Assembly: GCF_050908995.1 (NCBI RefSeq)
Contig: NC_135123.1
Span: 7,688,001 to 7,752,000 of the forward strand
Length of the DNA: 64,000 nucleotides
Source: Andrena cerasifolii
Lineage: Eukaryota; Arthropoda; Insecta; Hymenoptera; Andrenidae
Direction of reading: 5' to 3'
Shown here: piece by piece, positions 1 through 10,693 of the stretch
How the letters are laid out: each line of letters opens with the position of its first letter
Position numbering within the stretch: position 1 is the stretch's first letter
The notes under the pieces: model-generated
The model's database searches: none
What the model saw: the letters and a program-made list of their open reading frames with translations, nothing else
Told to the model about the DNA's origin: nothing
Program-made: the position numbers and the translations under genes

Positions 1-2
1 AA

Positions 3-396
3 TTAGCGAAGCACATTCGACATAGCGAACCTAAAATTATTTCCGACCAGAATTTAGCAATTTTGTCTCGGCAGCTTGCTCTTCATGCCAACGTAGGTTC
101 CTGGCAGCGAGCGTGCTATATTCTATCGACAGACTATAAAGTTGAAATACTCAGAAGTTCAGGATTAATTATATTTTTGTTTATAGCTTGCGTCGATGGT
201 TTCGTCGTCTTTGGAACAGAATAGTCACAATCCATATGCTTCTAATTGGCTGGAGCGTTTACGGCATATTAAGCGTCTCCGAAATCGTGTACTCCAAGAA
301 TCAATAAACAATAACCCGGATGGAGCGACTGACGATTTATCACCGAGATCGAATAAACGCGTTTACATGGATGATTTTACTGAATACACAACATGA
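3..396 (+). CDS. 3' end of an unrecognised gene (partial, two exons)
   Basis: The reading frame is open from base 3. A donor at 93 (AAC|gtaggt) and an acceptor ending at 186 (TTTATAG) join in phase 0 to 187-396, which ends in TGA. A second, weaker donor at 141 would also keep frame but leaves only a 46-base intron, so I prefer 93. The terminal exon reads LASMVSSSLEQ, then a basic stretch WLERLRHIKRLRNRV and an acidic tail. An AATAAA signal follows at 406. I do not recognise the protein; most of the gene lies left of the window. It runs in the same direction as flower, about 650 bases upstream. Confidence 0.5.
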
Positions 397-1051
397 CGCG
401 ATTCTAATAAAAAGATTACATAAACATTGTTATTAATATAATTCGCATTCGTTATAAACCTATGTACTATGTTGAATCGTAACGAATATAATCATTATGT
501 ACATATACATACGAATATTTCATATTGAATTCTCAAAGCAATTTCAAGGTTCTCATACTGTTTTAGTATTATTTTTCAACGCCACGATTATGTAACTGAA
601 ACAACGATCATCATTGCCTGTCGTTATTATTACAGTACTGTAAAGTTCATTCGTTTCAAAGTGGTTTGTAAGTAAATAATTGAAGAGGACGGGTTGAAAG
701 TAAGATGATAGGCATCATTGAGAAGCATAATTGTATCTACAAGATAACTTTCGGAACTTTTATCTCATTGGTGTATCGAATATTTATTTGCTACTGATTG
801 GTAGAAGCCCGGGAAGAGAGGTTATGTGCAAGCAGGTAAATCTGTAATAGAAACTGCGCCTAATCATTGAGAAGTTCACGTGAGAACTGGTACGTATCTA
901 TAAAATCGTGGATAGATACAAGCGCCTCTGCCCACGTAATTAAGAAACTCGCGGGTCGATTCTCCGTAAGTACATCAACAGATCCTTGCAGTGCTGTCAG
1001 TCCCGTTTGGTCCTGTCAGCTGATAAAGAAGAGGAGCACGGAACGATCAAA

Positions 1052-4000
1052 ATGGTAAACGCACCCGAGATCTGCCAGCTTCAGAACAGCTTGGGCGCGT
1101 GCCTGTTGGTCCTGACAACGATGATTCTCTTACTTTTTTAGTCGTTCGCCGAGAAAATATCATCGATCATGCAAAGACCAGGGCAGGACCCCACTGCCAA
1201 GGACGACGTATCCTGGTGGATGAAGTATGCTGGTCGAGGGCTCGGTACTGTAGGCAGTCTAAGTACGTTTTCATCTACAATACACATTATAATGCATCAG
1301 CTGTTCCACTATCGCAAGATTCACGTACCGTTAGCATTCCTTTCTTTCAGAGCATCTCTCGCATTTCGCAGGGTTTACGTAGTAGTGGATGCGTATCAGA
1401 AACCGTTACATAGGCGTACGATGTTGAAACGCAGGGTACACCCGTCGCTTCTGATCTTTCTTTGCCTTTAAGAACTTATGTAGTATATATGTACCCCGAG
1501 TTATCTATCGAAATCTGTTTTATGTAATACCTTACTTCTGTTCGCGATACCTGCGATTGCACAGCGAGGCGACGCGTAGCTATTAGTCTATGATTTACAT
1601 AGGCTTGTTCGATGTGATAATTTCTATCGATCTGTTGCAGTTGCGATTTTTCTTGGAGCATGGAATTGCGCATCGATACTCTTGGGTTCTATAGACTGCC
1701 TGATTAGTGGTATGTGGCAAATGGTGGCTGGTTTTATAGTTGTAATGATAGAGGCACCATGCTGCTGCCTGTTTATTGATTTTGTACAGAACTTAAGCGA
1801 TTGGGTCGAAAAGCGACCTTATTGGAACAGAGCAGCTGGATATTGTTTGTGAGTATATTGTTCTTTTAATAGAGTATTGGAAGCATAATTCCATATTACA
1901 TTTCATTTCTTAACCCTGCGGGAGGCGCACCCCATATTGTAATGCAGGTTGTCGCTACCGGGTGAAAAATAACCAAAATTGAAACGTAAAAAACCACGGT
2001 TTCAGAATATTTTTTTCAACTTTGTAATTTTTATGTTAAAGTACAGTGTTTTAAGAATCAAACAAAATTTATGAAATATCTTAAAATCTTTATTTAAGTT
2101 CTTTAAAAAATTGTAACAAAAACTCGAATAGTCTTCATATTTTCGCAACTAGCGCCTTTGAGCAATTTCGAGCCCCGGTTGCGCTTAAAATACGTAGGAA
2201 AGATGTAGCTAGTGGAATATGCAAACATTCTAAAAAACAATTTTTGAAAATTTTGAGGGTAACCGTCCCCCTTAATATCAGTTTATGACGACTAATGTTT
2301 AGACGCTTAGTATGTTCTGTTTTCTATCGTTTTAGAATCGCCGTTCCGCCAGTCTTCCTTTGTTTCGGGATAAGTAGCGTGTTTGGCAGTGGTCTAATAT
2401 TTGCGACAGGTGTAATATATGGATTGATGTCACTGGGACGAAAGTAAGTTACAGTAATCTCATTTTCTATTTGGTAAACTGAATTCTTGATAAGGAAAGT
2501 ATATCGATCGTTAATAGCGTACCTTTTAGTACTAATAAATACATTTTTCTTTTTATTTCTGTTTTCAATAACCATGATAACATCATACGTCATTGTTAAT
2601 GGAATATGTGCTACGTGTTTCTGTGATAATATGTACACGTCATTCGCTTTCAGGTGGAAGAGTACGTTCTTATACATAATCTCACACTTGTCTGTACTTA
2701 TGGTTGAATTTGTTGCTGCGGTTGTTGGGTGCCTTTAATCGTTCATAAATTAACTAACGCAATTTATCATTTCGCTATATGAAATAGTATAAATCACTTA
2801 TACCAGTGGTAGATTTGAGGAAAAAGGCCCAGGTAGCAAACGTTCCGAGGGGCCCATTTTTTCGGGAAAATGACGAGGTAGTTTACTAAAAACGGACTGA
2901 GTGTAGTAGTACAGAAAAGTATATACCTATTTAGTGTTTGGATAAAATCATAATTTTTTTAAAAATAGGGCCCAGACGGCAAGTACTATAATGTTTGTTC
3001 GTGCATCGGTCGCTCGTTAAATCCGCCACTGATCCAAGGGCGTCCGGAGACTTTTTTCCAGGGGGGGCAACTTTGGGTGATAGTAAAGAAAAATATACCC
3101 CTCTTGCTGTGTTAACCCATTTTATAGTGCCAATTTAATTACAAATTTAAATTTAAAACCGAAATTTAAAATATTCCCTTTTTTAATATAAACTTAATAA
3201 AGATCAGTTTTGAAAAATAAGCGATTTTTTATCAAAAGCCAGGGGGGGGGCAACTGCCCCTTTTGCACCCCCCTCCGGACGCCCATTCACTGATCTATAC
3301 TATTATTTCTATTAAGCGAACATATAATATATCAGCTTTTAATTGTCTTAACATGCATTGCACACTATATATATATATATATGTCTTCAAATTATAACGA
3401 TAAATTATAATACTATGTTCGATGAATGTGATCTTTAATGTTGTTACTAATACACTAATAATAACAGAGGATCCAGGCCCGACCCAGCGGGAGTGACGTC
3501 GGGTGTGGGTTCCCCGCCGGGTTCAATGCCTCCTACCACAGATCATCATACAACTCTTGTGGAGGATCCCAATGTCTGGAGGCCTACATAAATCATCAAA
3601 CATTCATTGCACCACTTCACTAACCAGGCAATAATATATAAAATTTAATGTTATTCTTACATAATGTAGTTTGCTTAGATGTCATTACACTTATTGTTAG
3701 CACATGATTATCATTTATCTGTATTACAAACTATCATTTATTAACCGACTTCAAAAAAGGAGGAGGTTACTCAATTCGATCCGTATATTTATTTTACGTA
3801 TGTTCAGAACTTTCGCAAAGGTGCACCGATTTCGAGGATTCTTTTTTTATATGAAAGAGTATGAAGAGCCGGTGGCACCATGTTAATTTTTTTCATTATT
3901 TAGATACTCTTGAATTATCTAGTATTCCAGTTTTAATGTTTGTTCGCGCATAACTTTGTAACGCGTAGACCGATTTGGATGATTCTTTCGTTATTCTATA

Positions 4001-5550
4001 GAGTATTTCCTCAATTGGTGCCATGATAAATGGTTTTTTAACTGACTTCGAAAAGAAGGAGGTAATAGATTCAACCTGTATGTATTTTTTTATGTTTGTC
4101 CGCGCATAACTCATCAGCATATGGACTGATCTTGATGATCTTTTTTTTATTCGAAATAGGGCGGTGCCCCGGTGGTTCCATCCGACACTGCATCAATATT
4201 AGCCCAATACTTTGCCAGTACTGGTGAATAATAACGAATTTGAGACATCCTTATTCTCACTTTTTCAAGTCGCTTAGTTTGGGAATCTTCCGGTTGTAGC
4301 AAACGGTTTTTTTTAACGAGCAGCTCCTTTTGCAGGGCTGCCCATTTTAAAAAAAAAAAAAAATGTAGTTATATAGGGAACTTAAATAACTCCAAAGTAA
4401 AAAATAAAAATTTTTTAAAAAAATAAAAATGCACCAAAAAGTAAAAAATATGTTTTTTCCTTATTTAATCTACGGCTCTTAAATTTTTAAGTCGGCGGCA
4501 GTACACAGTGCAAATGATGAGACGCCGGCATAAAAAAATTGAGAGTTGTTGATTAAATAAGGAAAAAAAATATTTCTTACTTTTTGGTGAAATTTTATTT
4601 TTTGAAGTCGCTTTTAATTTTTACACTATAGCTTTCCTTACATCTAACTGATCCGTTTCATTATGTTTCTTATCTGTAAAATTTAATTCTGTAGCTCGAC
4701 AACACATATTTTAAATTTTATAAATTAACACGCATAAATTAATCTATGATACGCGAAGCTTAAATGCATGAAAGCTTAAGAATATTCCTAATTTTAGGTA
4801 ACTATTCGTTTATACATAAGTTCTGATTTAAATATAGCATGCAGCATCGAATTCATTAATTCAAAAACGTGTGGTTGCTGTGTTCTTATATTCGTTAAAC
4901 GTGTTTCTACTTTTCAGATGAATGATTTGCATGTTGTTGTTTGTTATGCTTTGTTTTTATCGCAGATTTATTAAGCGCGATATGTATGAGTCTTTAAGTT
5001 TACTAATTTTAAATAACGATTTCTTTAAATTATAAGTCGTTTCTAAACTTCTTTCTCATACTTTAATGCAACGAAGATTCAGGAAGAATCTTGAAGTTCA
5101 AAAGTATTTAAAGTTTGAAGATGTAAAAATTAAATGATATCTATAACTTGCCCATTTTATTTTCATATCTTCAAAGTATTAAAATGTGTTTGGAGGCCAA
5201 CATCCTTTAAGTACATCCCTTATTCATAGCGCATAAAATGTGAGAAGGACATGAACACTTGTTTCTTCATATTTGTCGTTAATGCGAATTATATAGTGAA
5301 ATGAGATTATATTTTAGCAGGTTGAGATAAGCCTGACATATTATAATAGCTACTTTTGTTATAATTTTATAGGTTCAACAGTACAAAGTATTCTTTGGAT
5401 ACTAATGACCTGTGAATTTTTAGGGCACCTCTTCGTGAAATGATATCATCAGCGACGAATGTCGAGGTTCCATCATCGAGTATGCAGGCGACACTTGTTG
5501 AAAATGCTCAACCAATGGGTTTCTCCAATAGATCAGATAGTAATATTTGA
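1052..5550 (+). CDS. fwe: flower (calcium channel flower), spliced
   Basis: Five coding exons are seen: 1052-1054 (the ATG alone), 1142-1262, 1641-1848, 2336-2443 and 5424-5550; total 188 residues. All joins are GT-AG and in phase. The protein starts MSFAEKISSIMQRPGQDP and carries the family block GFIVVMIEAPCCC, whose Glu is the residue proposed as a calcium-selectivity site in Drosophila Flower, followed by SSVFGSGLIFATGVIYG. It ends MGFSNRSDSNI, like the fly protein's GTDSNV tail. There are three to four membrane segments. Flower is a synaptic vesicle protein linked to endocytosis; in flies its C-terminal splice forms also mark cell fitness. The third intron is nearly 3 kb and full of transposon pieces. 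The 5' UTR begins upstream of 1052. Confidence 0.95.
2654..2738 (+). CDS. fwe: Candidate alternative last exon of flower
   Basis: Inside the large third intron, 210 bases after the donor at 2444, the stretch ending TTCGCTTTCAG makes a good 3' splice site at 2653. Spliced to the exon ending at 2443 it keeps frame and reads KWKSTFLYIISHLSVLMVEF and on to a stop at 2738, giving a 174-residue protein with a hydrophobic tail in place of the usual cytoplasmic tail. Drosophila flower is known to switch C-terminal exons to make its Ubi and Lose forms, which makes such an exon plausible. I see no independent proof, and a poly(A) signal was not identified. Confidence 0.4.
2804..3031. mobile_element. 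hAT-type MITE, family 1 copy A
   Basis: The ends are inverted: CAGTGGTAGATTTGAG at the left and, reversed, CAGTGGCGGATTTAAC at the right. The body (GGCCCAGGTAGCAAACG..., ACTAAAAACGGACTGAGTG...) matches a second copy at 48940-49306, so this is a dispersed family. It has no coding capacity. Sits in the large intron of flower. Confidence 0.7.
3038..3284. mobile_element. MITE with GGGCGTCCGGAG ends
   Basis: GGGCGTCCGGAGAC at the left is answered by CCTCCGGACGCCC at the right, and just inside both ends runs of G precede GGGGGCAACT. The element starts six bases after the previous one, so the flower intron holds a transposon cluster. It has no open frame. Confidence 0.6.
3741..4620. repeat. Composite of AACCGACTTC repeats
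   Basis: The block starts TTAACCGACTTCAAAAAAGG and ends TTTTTTGAAGTCGCTTTTAA, which is the same end inverted. Inside are a second start-like copy at about 4038 (AACTGACTTCGAAAAGAAGG) and repeated phrases such as GTCCGCGCATAACT. Related copies lie at 32851-33463 and 36610-36770. It is a non-autonomous element family, widespread in insect genomes; I do not assign it to a superfamily. Confidence 0.6.
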
Positions 5551-8500
5551 CTTTTAAGAATTAATTGGCAACAAATTCATCGTTTTGTATGAATGGTGAT
5601 GAATGCTGACTTGGTCGAATAATCAACAGCCAAGCCCATGGACATTCATTATCGTAATAAAATACTTATTTATTCCTAGTAACGTTCTTAACAGTTTTAT
5701 TGCAATTAGCGATTGTGATTTATTATGTAAATTGTTTGTATTACTTGTGTTGGACCTTAGGCGATGTATTAGTCAGACGTGTAATTCCAACTAGCTATGC
5801 AATTTCTTCCTATCGTGCGTAATTCTCAATTCAGTTCCGTTTACGAACTTTGTTAATTGTGTACAGTAGTAACACGAATCCAATTTTTGCGGCTAAAGCG
5901 TTATACATTCAAAAGTTGCAGCATACAATGAGACCAGGTTTCAAGCTCCTATTCGAAGTAATGCCAAAGTCAAAGACTGCTACAGAAATCATATTCCGAG
6001 ATCATATTCGTGGGCTTGGTTTCCATGCGGTCCTACCTGTCTGTTGCGTGTCATAACGAATGCTCTAATAACGAAATTCAGTGGTGGAGAAACAATGGAG
6101 CGGTTGATTTTGGATGTGGTGATCCGTTTGAATTTTACTTTTTGAAATGTATCAGTAACATAACATTTTAAACCGAAATAACACTTCCAAAATCAAAATA
6201 TCTCCAGCAAGGCTTGGAGATCGACCATTCGTAGGTCATAGATATGGACGAGTCATAGCTTGTTTAGTTTTATCATTTCTTTCTATCGTATTCATTCGCG
6301 CATATCCTTCTCTTTGCCAAATTGATTGTATATATACATGTATGCATATATGTGTCAAAGTTTGTCTGTAGTCGTTCCATTCAATATGTACATACGTTTA
6401 AGTTATATGTATTGTCATACAACCATTCTGGAGATTAGGCGCTCAAACGTAATGTATCATAGTTTAGATTTCGTTCTCGTGGCCAAATATACTTTTAAAA
6501 TTTATCAAACTAGTTAACTACTTCACGTGATGCGGCAGAGAGGGGGGAATGATCGGCTATGTTGACACATTTTCTCGTATCCAGTCCAGACTCTGTCGGA
6601 AAATGTGGATACATAATGTTTAGGCTGTTCGGATATTTATATTAGATCCTATTTTATGTATCAGCAACTTTACTCATCTTCATAGTGATTTTTTTTAATT
6701 TTTTGTTTCCATCATAAATCTATATCGTGTATTTTAATCAAATAAGCATTTATTTCCTACTCTGAATTACGACATTACTTAATCATTTTTTTCCCCTTAC
6801 ATTCCTATTAGCGATTAAGTTATTTATTAAGAACTTAAGACTATAGAGGTGATCAATGGTGGACCGATTTTTCAGTCCCTTTACATTGATTCTTTGTATC
6901 GCCTCTGCCAAATGAATTTAATTTGAGAGCCATTTTTAGAGGCATGTAGACGATTGTATTGTTATAATTTGTATCATAAAGGTAACGTTTATTGTGATCT
7001 ACATACTGTATATTATTGTGATTGTTTATAATTAAGAAGACTTTAAGTATTTTATGTTCGTATATAATAAATAGTATACCTACTCTATATATAATAAATA
7101 TCGTGCATAAAACATTAATTAGTGCGCATAAAAAGAGAGAAGAGTATGCATGTAACTTGATTATAGATTGCATGTAGTTCATGTACAGGCGCATACTGAA
7201 TATTTCAGACTTCCGCATCCAACTCTTCATTTTCTCAAAATTACAGAACATTTAGTTCCAAAACTTACGTATTTTTGGTAAACGCGAAAGCACAGTATGA
7301 TACTTACCTGATATTAATACTATAATGAATGTCTGTTATAAACATTTGTAATGTCCAATGTGTACCGTTACACATAAGAAAATAGGGCTAGCAATAAATT
7401 CTGAGCGTTCCCCGGATTTCATTATACCTCGAGTCGTAGGATTTCAAGGGACAAGGAGATTGTGTTTGTGTAAATTGACGGGAAAGGGAACGAAGAAAGC
7501 TCTGAGAACAGTTTCTGCAAGCGTAATATGTGTAAATTATAGATAAATGATATGTATGGCACTTTATTGATATTATAAGTAGAAGGGAATATTATATAAC
7601 TATATCTTCCTGTTGTAAGAGAATGTGTTCAAGGGTCTAATGATTTACAGTTCCGCGAGCTGTGGTTTCGCCCAATTGCTATTGGGAAAGGCATCCTCTG
7701 TAATATGGATACCTACGTAGATTGCTATTAGATTAGCGAATTATGTATAAATTTTAAAGGAACGTACAGTGTCTTCGAACTCTATTGAAATGCATACAGA
7801 GTGTTCAGAAATGATGAAGCGAGGCGAAACATGCAGATTCCTTGCGGCAAAGGAGAGCGAAAACTATTAGTATCTTGCAATCTGGGGCGTCGCTTTCCAG
7901 ATATAAGCTGTTCACAAATTCGGGTACCGACCTCCGGCGCGCAGAGTTTAAATGTCTGACAGTCGAGCGGATGGCAGTACATACATGCACTCACATACAA
8001 CACACCCGATATGCACGTTCATGTATATTGTACTGTTAACAGTAAGTGTCCAAATACATTTTTGAGATTTTTAAAGTACATTTTTACTGGCCTTAACAAT
8101 ACTTCACACGTCAGAAACATACATTTCAATTATTTCTTATTATTTCAATCAGGTAGACGCTCTCTCATCCAGTCATACTAGAAGAAGCGGTATAAGTGTA
8201 TTACCTTTAATTTGTACAACTGTTCCATTTTTAATTATGTTTCTGTACTAGTTAACGTTAATGTATGGCTGCGAATCAGAGCATGTTATGATGAATGTAT
8301 TTTAAATCGCAGGGGTAAAATGAGTGCTAGCATGTCGGTGTACTGTTGCGCCCTTGGCCATTTGAAATTTAAAATGCGCGCGTCGAATATTGGATCTCGA
8401 AATTTGAATTACTTGCGTTTAGAAAAGGAAGCTTTAGATTGCAAAATGTTAAATAGCTTTTTATTTCTTTTCCCATGTTTTGGCTAATCCTATGATTTTT

Positions 8501-10690
8501 CGACACTGTATATTCAGCTTCCGTCGAACGAAATAATCAGTGGAAATACATATTTAGCGTTCGTATGATGCTTGATGCACTGTTATGGTTTCGAGACAGC
8601 TTTGAATATATGTGTACAGGAAATAGATTTGTTTAAACATGCGTTGAAGGGAAGGCGCAGAAAATGTTCAATTCTTTACATAGAAATTTATGAAACAGAG
8701 AGTTGAGCTATGTTGTTATACACGTATTATATTAGCGGTTAAAGTAACAGTTAATGGGCTTAATTATCCGTTACATACATGTATAGTAAAAATGTCAATA
8801 AATGAGAGAAACGATTGAAATTCTAGTTTTAATAATCTTTGTTAAAATAGAGTTTCTGGTGTGTTTGTACGTTACATTAGTGTTCACGTGTGCCACATTC
8901 TCTTCATTACTCTTATTAATAATGTTGTACTTTAATGTTTAATGTGTTACTTTACTTGCAGAGCAATGGTAATGAAAACGGAGCATTGTTTTTATAGATT
9001 GAATCCTGGCTGTTTTCCTCTGAAGAAGCCGATGCGCCGAAATGCGAAGATAGGAGCAGAATGAAGGCATCTACAAGTTTAATCTAAACTTAAATTTAAA
9101 TTCACCCGCTGTAAGACGGTTTGTGTTGGCGACCTCTCGACGATTCAAATCGAAGTATTTGTACGTGCAGTATTCTATCGGTAAGATTGCCACGTCATTT
9201 CCACGAATAAATCAATTGAATCTAATCTTCACACAAACTCAGTAAACTCCCTAAGGTCGTGTTCAGATATATCGGCCGGTGACTTTCGTGAGGGGTATTC
9301 TCCTACCATACCGCTTGCCTGCCTCCATGCTCCTTTTCTCAACGTTTAGAAACAACAACGTTTAGTAAGAATTTATTAAAACTTACGCGGATTACCCTGC
9401 ATAATTAGGTAAAACATAATCGAAATTTAGAATCATTTTCATTAATGTAGGATGAGAAATGTGGAAAGTTTAAGTGATACGGATAACTAGTGATCCTCTA
9501 GGGAGTGATCGGTATAACCGCAGCCATCTTGGAGCAAAACCGGAAATAAACATATCTATCTCTTTCTATCAGCATTTCTCTCTCTCTTTCTATCAGTATT
9601 TCTGTCTCTTTCTTTTTTTACAGTTTCTTTCTCTGTTTACTTCCGGTTTTGCTCCAAAATCGCGGCAACCAATCAGCGACGATACACGTTGTTCCGATCA
9701 CTCCCCAGAGGATCACTAACCTCAAATTATGGGTCAGTAATACAGTTTGGGTGGCGAAACGAACATCCATAAGGTGATAGGTCTATCCTATACCTCGTCT
9801 GGGTCTATACTTTCTCGGAGATACCGTCAGCGTTACCTGTGTCACAGACGAGGTATACCATCTTACGGGAAGTCTCGTGACGAGAACTGGGATATCGGCT
9901 TTGCGACGAAGGGCTTGATGCGCAATCTATGTCTGGGGACGGTAACTTTGGAAACTTTTCAAATCTATCGCCGAAGTCGGTAAAATTAGTTAATTTACCT
10001 AGTTTGAATTCTACTTGGATTTCTGGCTAAGTACACATAATTAAGAGAATGGAATTAGAGAACATCAGTCTGGGGTGATGAAGTCAGAGTTCCTAAAGAA
10101 TATTAATAGAAAATGAGAAATGTATAAAGAAATTACGTCATAGTTAGGTAAAGTTATAGTTTAAATAAGGTTATAGAGTTGATATTTTATTTATATATAA
10201 CGGTATGTAAGGAGGAGCTTGAGAGCTCCTCCACAACTGTTATTCTTGAAGGAATAAATTCAAAAAAGGATTATGGAGTTAGTTTGAATTTGTAAGATCG
10301 CGATCGGATTCCACTCCGAATCGATAACGTTGCATGCGGCACGAGAATGAATTGGACGGAAGGTCTATTGTCTATTCTGTAGCTCGTAAGCTCGCTTGTG
10401 CCGAAACTAATCTGCTCATGCGTTAGAGATCCCTCATGCGGCACTGCAACCTGCAACTGCAATTCGCTAGTATTCGTCCGTACTCGTCTTATGTCAATCT
10501 ACTGTTATAGAGGGCCTTTCGAATACGCCTGCACAGTCGGCTGACAAAAAAGGACACCGCAGAAAAATACCATGCCGAGCACGAGTGAAAGTGAAATTAG
10601 TGAGCGGTGGTAGACTGCTCTACGCCCGTTTACTTCTCGCCTGGGCGTTGCCTTCTCGAGAACGAATATCACTTTCCATTTCGAATCGCG
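5551..10690. other. 3' flank of flower and intergenic DNA, no gene seen
   Basis: No open frame here shows codon bias, splice sites with matching phase or a known domain. The first part is probably flower 3' UTR. An inverted-repeat element lies at 9489-9717 and a perfect short hairpin (GGAGGAGCTTGAGAGCTCCTCC region) at about 10211-10232. The last 150 bases should hold the promoter and 5' UTR of the next gene. Confidence 0.5.
9489..9717. mobile_element. MITE with long terminal inverted repeats
   Basis: AGTGATCCTCTAGGGAGTGA at the left matches, inverted, AGTGATCCTCTGGGGAGTGA at the right. A second inverted pair, GGAGCAAAACCGGAA, lies inside. The centre is a pyrimidine-rich TCTCTTTCTATCAG repeat. 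It has no coding capacity. Confidence 0.7.
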
Positions 10691-10693
10691 ATC

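Noticed and set aside
867..1058. Open frame of 63 codons before flower
   Set aside because: It is out of frame with the flower ATG and lies in its 5' UTR; no known domain.
8961..9075. A further distal exon for flower after a good acceptor (CTTTACTTGCAG)
   Set aside because: Joining it to a donor in exon 5 gives an early stop or needs a second AG; no support beyond a splice-like motif.
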